Notes under the pieces: model-generated
The model's database searches: none
Seen by the model: the letters and a program-made list of their open reading frames with translations, nothing else
What the model was told of the DNA's origin: nothing
NCBI GenBank assembly: GCA_964651475.1
Contig: CAZYXV010000027.1
Span: 1 to 45,678 of the forward strand
Source: JBGSMF01 sp964651475
GTDB taxonomy: Bacteria; Chloroflexota; Anaerolineae; Fen-1058
Direction of reading: 5' to 3'
Length of the DNA stretch: 45,678 bases
Made by a program: the position numbers and the translations under genes
In this document: one piece after another, positions 1 to 9,182 of the stretch
Layout of the letters: each line of letters opens with the position of its first letter
Numbering within the stretch: the first letter of the stretch is position 1

Positions 1-395
1 AAGTTATACCTTAGCACTCAAATTAGTCAAATGTTAAAAGTGTAAGTCCATGAGGCCAGCCACCTGCCCAAGAGTACGATGTGACCCACGCCACAGGCCC
101 CACAAGACCGCCGCCAGGGGTGGAATCACCATCACGCCGCCGAGCAATCGCACCCACTTTTCGATATTACCCGGGTCCAAATTGTCCCCCTCAAGGCTCA
201 GCCCAGTTCTAAAACAATTTCCGTGTGTGTGAATTGTTTTTGCAACCAGATGAAAGTTTCTCGGCTTTGCAGTACGCGCCCCGCAGCAGGCTGGGTTCAT
301 CGTGGAGCTGGTTGCACACGCTGCCAGCCACAAGGTTGCTCACAGCGGCGTGATGCGGCCAAACTCGCGCACCCGCCTGGCAATATCTACACCTT
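1..395. other. Left-edge region without a confident gene
   Basis: No recognisable gene lies here. It is downstream of the VIT transporter gene on the minus strand and shows no clear intrinsic terminator. The one reading frame with protein-like character is on the minus strand at 34-300 and is listed separately. Confidence 0.5.
34..300 (-). CDS. Possible small membrane protein (doubtful)
   Basis: An 88-codon frame starting at an ATG at 300. Its first 35 or so codons look random. The C-terminal half reads like a real membrane segment: an amphipathic stretch containing GNIEKWVRLLGG is followed by VMVIPPLAAVLWGLW. There is no ribosome binding site in front of the ATG, so if the hydrophobic part is real it may start further inside, or it may be the remnant of a broken gene. 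I recognise no family. Confidence 0.2.
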   Translation of the reverse strand: MNPACCGARTAKPRNFHLVAKTIHTHGNCFRTGLSLEGDNLDPGNIEKWVRLLGGVMVIPPLAAVLWGLWRGSHRTLGQVAGLMDLHF

Positions 396-1148
396 TCATG
401 GTGTCGTTGGCAGCTTGAGCAGCGCCCCCACTAAATATCCCACCAGTGCGCTCACCGTGCCAATAATCGCCATCTCTAATCCGCTCTTGGTGGGATGCCC
501 CACAGTCATTTGCGCCTTGTAAGCGCCAACGGCAAACAAGGCCATCGCCGTAACTACAACTGAGACCCACATACTGGTAGCCACCGATAAAAAGGCAAAA
601 GGAGCCAATGGGATGAGTGAACCAATCACTGCCGAGATTCCCACCACTAACGCGGCGCGCGCCGCCTTACCTCTATCGGTTGGCGTCAATTGATGCTCTT
701 CTGCCATCATCACGGCTACCCACACATCCTTGTTAGCCGTTATAATCTCCACAATGTGGTCAAGTAACTCCCCCTTGAACCCTTTACCCTCATAGATTGC
801 GCGGATTTCATTTTGTTCCAATTTGGGAGCTTGCTGGATATGACGATACTCGCGGGCGCGCTCGCTCTCGTAAAAATCGGCCTCGGCCAGCGTGGAAGTG
901 TATGCCACCGCGCCCATCGAAACCGATTCGGCAAAAGTGGCCGCCAGCCCTGCCACCAACACAATGCGCGGATCATGGGTAGCCGCCGCCACGCCCAGGA
1001 TAACCCCCAGCACATTGACCAGGCCATCTTGCCCGCCTAGAATAACGTCGGCCAAGCCAGAGGCGCGACGATGTGGGTCGTGCCGAGAATGGAGGGTATG
1101 CTCTTCAGGATATAAGTGAGCTATTTGTTGCCAGGTTTGTGATTCCAC
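396..1148 (-). CDS. VIT1/CCC1-family Fe2+/Mn2+ transporter
   Basis: A membrane transporter of the vacuolar-iron-transporter family, whose members move Fe2+ or Mn2+ out of the cytoplasm. The protein has about 250 residues. TM1 holds the family signature ILGGQDGLVNVLGV, and TM2 is AGLAATFAESVSMGAVAY. A cytoplasmic Glu-rich helical segment follows (EADFYESEREY-like, then KLEQNEIRAIYEGKGF and VAVMMAEEH), matching the metal-binding domain of plant VIT1. Three more hydrophobic segments end the protein. I chose the GTG at 1148 because GAGG sits 5 bases before it. A TTG at 1199 would add 17 residues inside the ATPase gene without a good ribosome binding site. The gene starts 7 bases after the ATPase stop and is almost certainly cotranscribed with it. 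Whether the substrate is Fe or Mn cannot be told from the sequence. Confidence 0.85.
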   Translation of the reverse strand: MESQTWQQIAHLYPEEHTLHSRHDPHRRASGLADVILGGQDGLVNVLGVILGVAAATHDPRIVLVAGLAATFAESVSMGAVAYTSTLAEADFYESERAREYRHIQQAPKLEQNEIRAIYEGKGFKGELLDHIVEIITANKDVWVAVMMAEEHQLTPTDRGKAARAALVVGISAVIGSLIPLAPFAFLSVATSMWVSVVVTAMALFAVGAYKAQMTVGHPTKSGLEMAIIGTVSALVGYLVGALLKLPTTP

Positions 1149-1155
1149 TTTGACC

Positions 1156-3666
1156 TCAATCCCTGGCGCGCGCCAGGCTATTGCGAATCCATTTACCAAT
1201 CTCTACAGCTATGAGCATGAACAGCGCGATACCAGCAATCAGCACCCACTGCCCCGGGCTCAATGGCACAATCCCCAACAAGCTGCGAATGCCGGGTATC
1301 GCAAAGGCGACGGCTACCAGCAGCAAGCCGCCCAATACCGCCCAGACCAGCGGCATATTCTGACTCAATTTGTTCATGCGATAGATGGGCTGCCGCATGC
1401 TGCGATAGGCAAAAATGTAAATCATCGAATTCACCGCAAAACTGGCAAACACCAGGCTGCGGCCCTCCACCTCGTCGCCATGAATGCCAAAGTAATAGCC
1501 AAAGATAATCAAAGCGGCGATGGCGCTGGTGATGCTGATGACGCCAATCAACGAAAGCCCCAGGCTGGGCAGAATTGGCTCTTTGAGCGATTTGGGCGGT
1601 TCTTTCATAATGCCATCTTCTTTCGGCTCAAAGCCCAGCACAATATCTGAGGGGCCATCGCAAATCAGGTGAATCCACAAAATCTGCGCCACCGCTAACG
1701 GCGCGGGCCAGCGAAATATCATGGCCATAAAGATGGTGAGCACTTCGGCGAACGAGTTGGATAGCGTATAGGCCACCACCTTGCGGATGTTTTCAAAGAT
1801 CACCCGGCCTTCCTCAACCGCCGCCACCACGGTGCGAAAGTTGTTATCCAGCAAGATAAGGTCGGCAGTTTCTTTGGCCACGTCGGTGGCGCTGCCTACC
1901 ACCACGCCGATGTGAGCCTGCTGCAAGGCCGGGGCGTCATTCACGCCATCGCCGATCATGGCCGTGATCTCGCCGTTGGCTTGCAAGGCGCGCACGATGC
2001 GCAGCTTGTCCTGCGGGCGAATACGTGAGAAAATCGCCACTCGCTTCACGCGCTCTTCAAGCTGCCGGTCGTCCAACTTTTTCAACTCGTCGCCCTCAAT
2101 GACTTCATCGCCTTCTTGCACCAGATCAATGGTGTGCCCAATGCGTTCCGCCGTTCGGCGATAGTCGCCGGTGATCATCTTGACCTTGATACCGGCCTGG
2201 CGCGCAACTTGAACGGCCTCGTGCACGCCTTCGCGGATAGGGTCTTGCATGCCCAGCAGGCCAAGCCAGGTGTATCCACTATAGTCTTCCAGTCTCCCGC
2301 CGGAGCGATACGCCAGGCCCAGCAAGCGCAATCCCTCGCCGGCCCACTCGTCCACCTGGGCTAAAATGCTATTACGTTGTTCGGACGTGAGTGCGCACAT
2401 CTCCAGCACAATTTCCGGCGCGCCTTTTAGAAAATAATAACGATCGCCACCCAAAAGACTGCTGGTGATGGCTGTAATCATGTATTTGGTTTCGCTGGTG
2501 AACAGTTCTTCGGCCAGCCGTTGCGAGCCGTCAACCAAATCCTGGGGATTGCCGCTCATTTGCTGCTGGGCATATTCCCACAGCGCGATGTCAACCGGCC
2601 CTTCCAGATCGTTGCACAATACCATCGTTTGCCAAGCCCGTTCCTGGTCGAGCAAATTGGCGCGAGAAACCCGCATGCGTCCTTCGGTCAATGTGCCGGT
2701 CTTGTCGGTGCAGATAGTCGTCACCGAACCCAGCGTTTCAACCGCCAACAGTTTCTTGACCAGCCCGTTGCGCTTGAGGATCTTGCGCATCCCTAACACC
2801 AAAATCACCGTTACCGCAATCAGCAATCCCTCTGGCACAGCGGCGATGGCCAGGATGATAGAGGTGCGCAGCATGTCAAAAAACTCGCGCCCCATGAGCA
2901 GTCCCACGATCAGGATGGCCAGGGTAAACACGACGACAATGCGCGTCAAGGTGCGGCTAAATGCTTTCAGGCGCACCTGCAAGGGCGTATCTTCTTCAAC
3001 GTGCTCTTGTAAGCTGGTGGCGATTTGTCCCAGTTCCGTTCTGGAGCCGGTTTTCGCTACGCTCATCATTCCACGCCCGGTGACGACGGTGGTGCCCATA
3101 AAAACCAGGTTCTGGTTAGCCGTTGCGGCGCCCGGCTGCCCCCTGAGCAAAATGCTTTTGTTGACCGGCTCGCTTTCTCCAGTCAGGATGGCTTCGTCCA
3201 CTGCTAATTTGACGCTTTCGACAATTTCTCCGTCGCCCGGGATGCGCTCGCCGGCATTGAGCAAGACCAGGTCGCCGGGCACCAGTTCACGCACTTGTAT
3301 TTCCTGGCGCTGCCCGTCGCGGATCACGGTGGTAGTCGGCTTGAGCAGACCCTTGAGCGCGGTATAGGTGCGCTGCGCCTGATATTCTTGAAAAAAGCCC
3401 AGGATAGCATCAATCACCACCACAGCCATGATGATGCCAAAGTCGCCATACTCGCCGACGGCCAACGAAACGCCTGCAGCGGCTAGAATGATATAGACCA
3501 GCGGACTTTTGAGTTGAGCGAACAAAATCGTCCAGGCGGACACGCTCTTTTCGGCGGGCAGGCTATTTTCGCCATACTGCCGCCGCCGCTCAATGACCTC
3601 GGCAGAGCTGATCCCCTGGTGTTTTTGCAGAGATTCTACAGTTTGACATTCTAAAGCGGTGTCCAT
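1156..3666 (-). CDS. P2-type cation-transporting ATPase
   Basis: An ATP-driven cation pump in the cytoplasmic membrane, 836 residues, normal for bacterial Ca2+/Na+,K+-ATPase-like P2 pumps. In order it has an N-terminal cation_ATPase_N region, the actuator loop with ILTGES, the TM4 motif VPEGLLIAV, the phosphorylation motif DKTGTLT with Asp near residue 321, the nucleotide-binding KGAPE, MITGD, and the hinge GDGVNDAP. The C-terminal membrane part carries ILWIHLICDG, where most Ca2+/Na+ pumps have ILWINLITDG. That His for Asn falls in the ion-binding TM6, so the ion is uncertain. The ATG at 3666 follows AAGGAAA. The gene is first in an operon with the VIT-family transporter, which suggests divalent metal (Mn, Fe or Ca) homeostasis. 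That link is inference. Confidence 0.92.
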   Translation of the reverse strand: MDTALECQTVESLQKHQGISSAEVIERRRQYGENSLPAEKSVSAWTILFAQLKSPLVYIILAAAGVSLAVGEYGDFGIIMAVVVIDAILGFFQEYQAQRTYTALKGLLKPTTTVIRDGQRQEIQVRELVPGDLVLLNAGERIPGDGEIVESVKLAVDEAILTGESEPVNKSILLRGQPGAATANQNLVFMGTTVVTGRGMMSVAKTGSRTELGQIATSLQEHVEEDTPLQVRLKAFSRTLTRIVVVFTLAILIVGLLMGREFFDMLRTSIILAIAAVPEGLLIAVTVILVLGMRKILKRNGLVKKLLAVETLGSVTTICTDKTGTLTEGRMRVSRANLLDQERAWQTMVLCNDLEGPVDIALWEYAQQQMSGNPQDLVDGSQRLAEELFTSETKYMITAITSSLLGGDRYYFLKGAPEIVLEMCALTSEQRNSILAQVDEWAGEGLRLLGLAYRSGGRLEDYSGYTWLGLLGMQDPIREGVHEAVQVARQAGIKVKMITGDYRRTAERIGHTIDLVQEGDEVIEGDELKKLDDRQLEERVKRVAIFSRIRPQDKLRIVRALQANGEITAMIGDGVNDAPALQQAHIGVVVGSATDVAKETADLILLDNNFRTVVAAVEEGRVIFENIRKVVAYTLSNSFAEVLTIFMAMIFRWPAPLAVAQILWIHLICDGPSDIVLGFEPKEDGIMKEPPKSLKEPILPSLGLSLIGVISITSAIAALIIFGYYFGIHGDEVEGRSLVFASFAVNSMIYIFAYRSMRQPIYRMNKLSQNMPLVWAVLGGLLLVAVAFAIPGIRSLLGIVPLSPGQWVLIAGIALFMLIAVEIGKWIRNSLARARD

Positions 3667-3774
3667 AAAAATTTCCTTATCGTACTGTCAAGATAAATGC
3701 AAAATAACACTGCGGCGTTAAAATCGGCAGATAACAACCACAGTTCAACACATAAGCATTTGTTTATATATGAT

Positions 3775-3803
3775 ATTTTACGCGCAGACCAGACGTTTGT
3801 CAA
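3775..3803 (-). promoter_or_regulatory. Sigma-70-type promoter for the P-type ATPase operon
   Basis: On the minus strand there is TTGACA (3803-3798), a 17-base spacer and TAAAAT (3780-3775). Transcription would start near 3768, giving a leader of about 100 bases before the ATG at 3666. No riboswitch-like fold was evident in the leader. Confidence 0.65.
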
Positions 3804-3843
3804 GCGGTCTCGTTCCTGTTGGGCAACTGGCCGCTGCCCGGTT

Positions 3844-3872
3844 TTGCGTGTTTATGCCGATTGCGGTACAAT
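3844..3872 (+). promoter_or_regulatory. Putative promoter for the nadK operon
   Basis: TTGCGT (3844-3849), a 17-base spacer and TACAAT (3867-3872). It would drive the long plus-strand run starting at nadK and place the 3914-3960 repeat in the 5' untranslated region. It lies back to back with the ATPase promoter. Confidence 0.45.
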
Positions 3873-3913
3873 GACTGGCGCTTGGCTCGGAGGGCACAAA
3901 TTTTTGACCCTAA

Positions 3914-3960
3914 ATCCGTGTTCATCTGTGTAAATCCGTGTCCAATTAATAAAATCTGTG
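3914..3960. repeat. Short interspersed repeat with 10-base periodicity
   Basis: The word ATCYGTG recurs at 3914, 3924, 3934 and 3954, each 10 bases apart except for one skipped unit. From memory, such ATCCGTG/ATCTGTG strings recur in intergenic DNA of many environmental bacteria and produce spurious peptides of the TRIYTDEHGF type on the reverse strand. It lies in the 338-base gap between the ATPase and nadK, which otherwise holds only the two promoters. Confidence 0.5.
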
Positions 3961-4004
3961 CCGGAAAATAGCAAACTGGATAACTTGTGCGCGAGGATAA
4001 GGTA

Positions 4005-4895
4005 GTGCAAAGCGGCGAGTCGCCCGCCAACCCAACAAGTGTATACCAGGCGCCCAAAAACATTGGCGTGCTCTGCCATCCCAAGTTGCCCGCATCCTAC
4101 CAGGCGGGCGAAGAGATTGTGCGCGCGCTGCGCGAGGAATGGAACGTGCAGGCGTGGCAGGCTTCAACCTGGGATACGCAGGCTGTGCAAGACCAATTAC
4201 AGCGCGCGGATTTGCTGGTGATCTTGGGCGGCGATGGGTCGCTGCTGCGCGGGGCGCGCATGGCCGCGCCGTCTGGCGTGCCCATCCTGGGAGTGAACAT
4301 GGGGCGGCTGGGTTTCCTGGCCGAATGTGACCCGTCCGGCTGGCGCGTGGCGCTGACCGAGGTGATGAACGGGCGATACTGGGTTGAGGAGCGCATGATG
4401 CTGCGCGCCGAATCGCGCCGGGGTGAACAAACCCTCGGCTGGCACGAGGCACTTAACGACGTAGTCGTCAGCCGCGGCAGCCTGGCGCGCGTGGTGCGCT
4501 TGCAGGCATATATTGATGGCGGATATATGACGACCTACATGGCCGATGGACTGATCGCCTCCACCGCCACCGGCAGCACGGCCTATGCCCTGGCGGCCGG
4601 CGGCCCGGTTTTGCCGCCGCAACTCAAAAACATCCTCCTCATCCCCATCGCGCCTCACCTGAGCATGGAACGCGCCATCGTGCTGGACCGCGGCGCGATG
4701 GTGGAAATTCACGTCAGCACCGATCACCAGGCCATTCTGACAGTTGACGGGCAATTCGAGTTTGCGTTGGAAGATGAAGATTACGTGATTGTGCGGGCAG
4801 CACCGGACCTGGCGCGTTTTGCGCGCGTCCAGCCTCCACATTATTTCTATCGAACCCTGGTCGCGCGTCTTAAACCCCGTGGAGAAATCGAGTGA
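4005..4895 (+). CDS. nadK: NAD kinase
   Basis: Phosphorylates NAD+ to NADP+ in the cytoplasm. The ~296-residue length is typical. It has the GGDGS loop with Asp near residue 77, the following NMGRLGFL block, and the C-terminal block GLIASTATGSTAYALAAGG that binds NAD. I prefer the GTG at 4005, which has GAGG 8 bases upstream, over the GTG at 3987, which lacks a clear ribosome binding site and would add six residues. It leads a long co-directional cluster. Its stop overlaps the next gene's GTG by four bases, so the two are translationally coupled. The nadK-recN neighbourhood is common in bacteria and supports the call. Confidence 0.95.
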   Translation: MQSGESPANPTSVYQAPKNIGVLCHPKLPASYQAGEEIVRALREEWNVQAWQASTWDTQAVQDQLQRADLLVILGGDGSLLRGARMAAPSGVPILGVNMGRLGFLAECDPSGWRVALTEVMNGRYWVEERMMLRAESRRGEQTLGWHEALNDVVVSRGSLARVVRLQAYIDGGYMTTYMADGLIASTATGSTAYALAAGGPVLPPQLKNILLIPIAPHLSMERAIVLDRGAMVEIHVSTDHQAILTVDGQFEFALEDEDYVIVRAAPDLARFARVQPPHYFYRTLVARLKPRGEIE

Positions 4896-5386
4896 GCGAA
4901 GAACAAACCTTTTGCGTCAACCATCCCACTGTAACGACCGTGCTGCGCTGCAACAAGTGCGGCAATCCCATCTGTAGCCGCTGCGCCGTTCGGACGCCGG
5001 TTGGCTACCGTTGCAAGAACTGCGTCAAGAATCAACAGGCCATATTCTATACGGCGTTGTGGTACGATTACGTGATTGCAGCTATAGTATCGCTGGTCAT
5101 TTCGGGCGTGGCCCAGGCCATCTTGGCCTTTATCCCCTTTTTGGGCATCCTGATCGTGTTCGTGGGCGCGCTGGTTGGAGGCGCGGTGGCCGAAGTGGTG
5201 CGCGCGGCGACGGGACGTCGGCGCGGGCGTTACACGTGGCTGGTCGTGGCGATTGGCATGATTGCGGCGTCGCTGCCGGTGCTGGTGTGGGCCTTGTTGC
5301 TTCAAAATATGTACGACCTTGTTATCAACGGCATATACCTGGTGCTGGCGGTCGGGGCGGCCATAGCGCGGCTGCGTGTGGGCTAG
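4892..5386 (+). CDS. B-box-type zinc-finger membrane protein
   Basis: A 164-residue protein of unknown function. The N-terminus is a cysteine-rich module spaced C-x2-H-x8-C-x2-C-x4-C-x2-C-x8-C-x2-C (residues ~8-43), which resembles B-box zinc fingers and should bind two Zn2+. Three or four hydrophobic helices follow (about 55-80, 84-105, 118-140 and 145-160), separated by a basic RRRGR loop. The GTG start sits inside the nadK stop (GTGA overlap). The layout suggests a cytoplasmic zinc module tethered to the membrane, possibly for protein-protein contacts. It lies between nadK and recN. A role in DNA repair is not implied by anything in the sequence. Confidence 0.75.
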   Translation: MSEEQTFCVNHPTVTTVLRCNKCGNPICSRCAVRTPVGYRCKNCVKNQQAIFYTALWYDYVIAAIVSLVISGVAQAILAFIPFLGILIVFVGALVGGAVAEVVRAATGRRRGRYTWLVVAIGMIAASLPVLVWALLLQNMYDLVINGIYLVLAVGAAIARLRVG

Positions 5387-5430
5387 ACATTTTTGCACGA
5401 GCGTGGCAATTTGAATGTTCAGGGACCATT

Positions 5431-7191
5431 ATGCTGACAGAACTGCTGATTAACGACTTTGCGATTATTGATACATTGCACGTAACCCTATCACCCCACT
5501 TTAACATCCTCACCGGCGAAACGGGCGCGGGCAAGTCCATTATCATTGACGCCGTCAGCCTGCTGCTGGGCGGGCGCTCGGATGCCGTCGTGATACGCAC
5601 AGAAGCGGAACGCGCCATCGTCGAGGGCACGTTTCGCCTGGTCAGCGATACGCGTGAAGCAGTTGACCCATTGCTGGTGGAACACGGCCTGGAAGGCGAC
5701 GACGCGGACGTGCTCACGCTTTCACGCGAAGTGCGCCGCAATGGACGCACCGTTTGCCGCGTCAATGGCCGCTCGGTGGCGCTGTCTACTCTCAAAGACA
5801 TTGGGCAATGCCTGGTAGATATTCACGGCCAGAGCGAGCACCTCAGCCTGCTGCGCGTGCGCGAGCATGTCAATTTGCTGGACCGTTACGCCGGTTTGTG
5901 GGAGCAGCGCGCGCAACTGGCGCAGGCGGCGGCGCACGCCGGCCAGGTTCGGCGCGAACTGGCAGAGATGGTGCGCGACGAGCGCGAGCTGGCGCGGCGA
6001 GCCGACCTGCTCCAATTCCAGGTCGAAGAGATCGGCGCGGCCAAACTCAAGCCAGGCGAGGAAGTCGAACTGGAACAAGAGCGCGTGCGGCTGGCAAACG
6101 CCGAGCACCTGGCGCAACTGGCGGACGAGGCATACGCGCTGCTATACGAGGGAGAGGGTGAAACCCCGGCGGTGTTGGATGCCCTGGCGCAGGTGGGCCG
6201 GGCGCTGGCGGCGCTCGTCAAGATTGATCCGGCGTTGGGCGATCTGGCGCAATCGGTCGAGGGCGCCGGCTACGTGTTGGACGACGCCGCGCACACCATC
6301 CGCGCCTATCGCGAAAAAATCGAGTTCAGTCCGCGGCGGCTGGAGCAGGCCGAAGAGCGGCTGGACTTGATCAAGCGCCTCAAGCGCAAGTACGGCCAAT
6401 CCATTGAACAAGTGCTGGCCTTTGCCGCCCACGCCGCCCAAGAGCTTGAGAGCATCACCCACCGCGACGAGCGCATTCAAGAGCTGCGCGAGCAAGAAGA
6501 ACAAGTACTGCGCAAGATTGGCCGCCAGGGACGCGCGCTTTCAGACGCGCGCCGCGCGGCCGCTCGCCAACTCGCGGCGCAGATTGAAGTTGAACTGAAT
6601 GACCTGCGCATGGCCGGCGCGCGCTTTGAGGTCTCGATTGAATGGACGCCGGACGAAAACGGCGCGTATGCCGCCCCCCCGCAGGCAGAAGAGGAGAACG
6701 GGCGCTATGCGTTCGACGCGAGCGGCCTGGACCGGGTGGAATTTCTCGTCGCGCCGAACGTGGGCGAGGGACTCAAGCCGCTGGCCAAAGTGGCATCCGG
6801 CGGCGAAACCTCGCGCTTGATGCTCGCGCTCAAAACAGTGCTCGCGCGCGCCGACCGCACCCCCACGCTCATTTTCGACGAAATTGACCAGGGCATTGGC
6901 GGGCGCGTTGGCGGAGTGGTGGGGCGCAAATTGTGGGAATTGACGCAATCCTCCGCATCTCATCAGGTGATTTGCATCACGCACCTGCCGCAGCTGGCCG
7001 GTTACGGCGACGCCCACTTTCGGGTGGAGAAAAGTGTGGCCGGCGACCGCACGGTAACGCAAGTAAACAAGCTGAACAAAAAGGCGCGCGTCCAGGAAAT
7101 CGCGCAAATGTTGGGCGCTTCTGGCGAGGGCGCCGTGCAGAGCGCGCAGGAAATCTTGGACGCGGTGCAGGCGGAGAAAGGGAAAAAGTAG
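5431..7191 (+). CDS. recN: DNA repair protein RecN
   Basis: An SMC-like ATPase that acts in recombinational repair of double-strand breaks. The 586 residues are near the family norm. Walker A GETGAGKS is at ~29-36, followed by a long coiled-coil middle (about 150-390, rich in Glu, Arg, Ala and Leu). The ABC signature ASGGETSRL is near 456 and Walker B IFDEID near 481, followed by ITHLPQ. The frame stays open upstream to 5011, but the ATG at 5431 is right: AGGGA lies 6 bases before it, and MLTELLINDFAIID is the conserved RecN N-terminus. The stop lies 5 bases before the next gene's start. Confidence 0.96.
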   Translation: MLTELLINDFAIIDTLHVTLSPHFNILTGETGAGKSIIIDAVSLLLGGRSDAVVIRTEAERAIVEGTFRLVSDTREAVDPLLVEHGLEGDDADVLTLSREVRRNGRTVCRVNGRSVALSTLKDIGQCLVDIHGQSEHLSLLRVREHVNLLDRYAGLWEQRAQLAQAAAHAGQVRRELAEMVRDERELARRADLLQFQVEEIGAAKLKPGEEVELEQERVRLANAEHLAQLADEAYALLYEGEGETPAVLDALAQVGRALAALVKIDPALGDLAQSVEGAGYVLDDAAHTIRAYREKIEFSPRRLEQAEERLDLIKRLKRKYGQSIEQVLAFAAHAAQELESITHRDERIQELREQEEQVLRKIGRQGRALSDARRAAARQLAAQIEVELNDLRMAGARFEVSIEWTPDENGAYAAPPQAEEENGRYAFDASGLDRVEFLVAPNVGEGLKPLAKVASGGETSRLMLALKTVLARADRTPTLIFDEIDQGIGGRVGGVVGRKLWELTQSSASHQVICITHLPQLAGYGDAHFRVEKSVAGDRTVTQVNKLNKKARVQEIAQMLGASGEGAVQSAQEILDAVQAEKGKK

Positions 7192-7196
7192 AAAGA

Positions 7197-9158
7197 GTGA
7201 AACTGCAGCAGCGTCTTCCCAGGCGCGTCACCTGGCGCGGCATAATCACCGCCGCCTTGATTTTGCTGGCCGTGTTCCTGGCATACAAGGCGTGGCGCGT
7301 GGGCAGCCTGGCGCTTGCCCTGAAAGCGCGCGCTGAAAGGATGCTGGCTCTCCAGCCGGAGCAGGCCGGCCTGGAAGCGATCTCGCCGATTGCAAACGAT
7401 GTGCACGCGGCGCGCTCCGACTTGCACGCGCTGCGCACGGAGCTTGCCCTGGGCCTGGCCGTTGCTCCCGCGCTGGGTTGGTCGCCGCTTTACGGCGCGG
7501 AGCTGGCCTCCGCGCCCGCGCTGATGGATATGGCCGTCGAGTTGGTGGACGCGGGCGATATTGTGTTGGCCGGACTGGCGCCGCAGATCGAGTCAATGCA
7601 AGATGGCAAGCTGCTGTCCATCCCGCGCGCCGTCCAAATGATCCAGGAGATACAGCCAGTGATGGAACAGGCGCGCCCGCACCTGGAACGGGCCGTCCAG
7701 GCGCGCGCGCGCATCACCCGCCCCCTTTCGCCGCGCGCGGCGGGCTTGCTCTCCAAAGTGGACAAGGTTTTGCCGCTCGCCGTGACGGCGGCGGACGCCG
7801 CGGCGCTGGCGCCCGATTTGCTCGGCATGGACGGCCCCCGCACCTACCTGGTGCTGGCGCAAAACAGCGACGAACTGCGCCCCAGTGGCGGCTTTATCAG
7901 CAGCGTCGGGCGCGTGGTGATCGAGCGCGGCGAGATTGTGACCCAGACCTTTGAAGACAGTTACGCAGTGGACAATTTCAAACTGCCATATCCCGACCCG
8001 CCCGCAGAGTTGCTCACCTACATGGGCAGCGAATTGTGGGTATTCCGAGACGCCAACTGGTCGCCGGATTTTCCCACCAGCGCCAGGGACGCGATTCGCT
8101 TGTACCAGATCAGCCGCCCCGGCCCGGTACACGGCGTGATTGCCCTCAACTTGGGGGCGGTTCCCACGCTGTTTGACGCGATGGGGCCGCTCGCGGTAGC
8201 GGGTTTTGATCAGCCCATCACCGGCAAAACAGTGGTGGGCATGATGCGCCAGGCGCTGCTGGCCGAGTACAGCAGCCAGGCGTCCAAAGACTGGTGGGCA
8301 GGCCGCAAGGATTTTATGGGAACACTGGCTAACGCCGTGCTGGCGCGCGTCCAGGGCGGTATGCCGCCGGGGCAAATGATGCAATTGGGCTTTGCCTTGC
8401 TGCAAGTGTTGGATCGCCGCGACGTGCTGATTTATCTGGACTCGCCGGAAGCGCAGCGCTTGCTGGCGCAGCGCAAGTGGGATGGGGCGCTGCTGCACCC
8501 GCCCGGCGATTTTCTCATGGTGGTAGATACCAACATGGGCTTTAACAAGGTCAATCCAAACATTGACGAACAGCTGGCTTACACTATGCGGCTAGACGAC
8601 GCTGGCCGGGGGCAGGCGACGCTCGTCATCACCCACACCAGCCGCGCCAAACCCGAAGCCGCGTGCGACCCCACGCCGCGCTATGACTTGGGGTACGACG
8701 GCATGATGAATCGCTGTTACTGGGATCTGCTGCGCGTGTATGCGCCGATGGGCAGCGCGCTGGTCACGGCGACGGTCCAGGCGCCCGCGCCGTTGGTGAA
8801 CAAACGCTTTAGCGACGGCAAGCCCGCGATGCTTCAGGATCAAGACAAAGCCGTCTTTGAGTCGTTTTTTGCCCTCAACGGCAAGGCGCACCAGGCAACG
8901 CGCTTTGAGTACACGCTCCCCCCCGTCGTTGGCCAGGGCGGCCAGCTCAGGCTGTATTCGTTATACATCCAGCGCCAACCGGCCACCAACGACTTGCCGC
9001 TAGAACTTGAGATCAGTTTGCCTCCCGGCGCTCAACTGCTCAAAACTGAGCCCCCCTCTCCAACAGTCAGTGGACGGCAACCAACACAACCCTTGCGGTG
9101 GTCGCTGCGCCTGTCCTCTGATCAGCAGGTGCGCGTGTGGTATCGAGTGGCTGATTAA
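7197..9158 (+). CDS. DUF4012-domain membrane-anchored protein
   Basis: A 653-residue protein with one N-terminal membrane helix (about 14-36) and a large domain that should lie outside the cell. It matches DUF4012 by its hallmark NSDELRPSGGFI (about residue 223), followed by regions resembling FRDANWSPDFPTSA and GVIALNLGAVPTLFDAMGP. The function of DUF4012 is unknown. It is frequent in Chloroflexota and Actinobacteria, often near envelope or polysaccharide genes. The open frame extends back into recN, but the GTG at 7197 directly after the recN stop is the sensible start. It precedes the two AAA proteins in the same run. Confidence 0.82.
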   Translation: MKLQQRLPRRVTWRGIITAALILLAVFLAYKAWRVGSLALALKARAERMLALQPEQAGLEAISPIANDVHAARSDLHALRTELALGLAVAPALGWSPLYGAELASAPALMDMAVELVDAGDIVLAGLAPQIESMQDGKLLSIPRAVQMIQEIQPVMEQARPHLERAVQARARITRPLSPRAAGLLSKVDKVLPLAVTAADAAALAPDLLGMDGPRTYLVLAQNSDELRPSGGFISSVGRVVIERGEIVTQTFEDSYAVDNFKLPYPDPPAELLTYMGSELWVFRDANWSPDFPTSARDAIRLYQISRPGPVHGVIALNLGAVPTLFDAMGPLAVAGFDQPITGKTVVGMMRQALLAEYSSQASKDWWAGRKDFMGTLANAVLARVQGGMPPGQMMQLGFALLQVLDRRDVLIYLDSPEAQRLLAQRKWDGALLHPPGDFLMVVDTNMGFNKVNPNIDEQLAYTMRLDDAGRGQATLVITHTSRAKPEAACDPTPRYDLGYDGMMNRCYWDLLRVYAPMGSALVTATVQAPAPLVNKRFSDGKPAMLQDQDKAVFESFFALNGKAHQATRFEYTLPPVVGQGGQLRLYSLYIQRQPATNDLPLELEISLPPGAQLLKTEPPSPTVSGRQPTQPLRWSLRLSSDQQVRVWYRVAD

Positions 9159-9182
9159 CCGGAGCTTGGCAGAGGTAGAGTT

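Noticed and set aside
5011..5430. N-terminal extension of the recN frame into the zinc-finger gene
   Set aside because: The extension lacks conserved residues, while the ATG at 5431 has a good ribosome binding site and the canonical RecN N-terminus.
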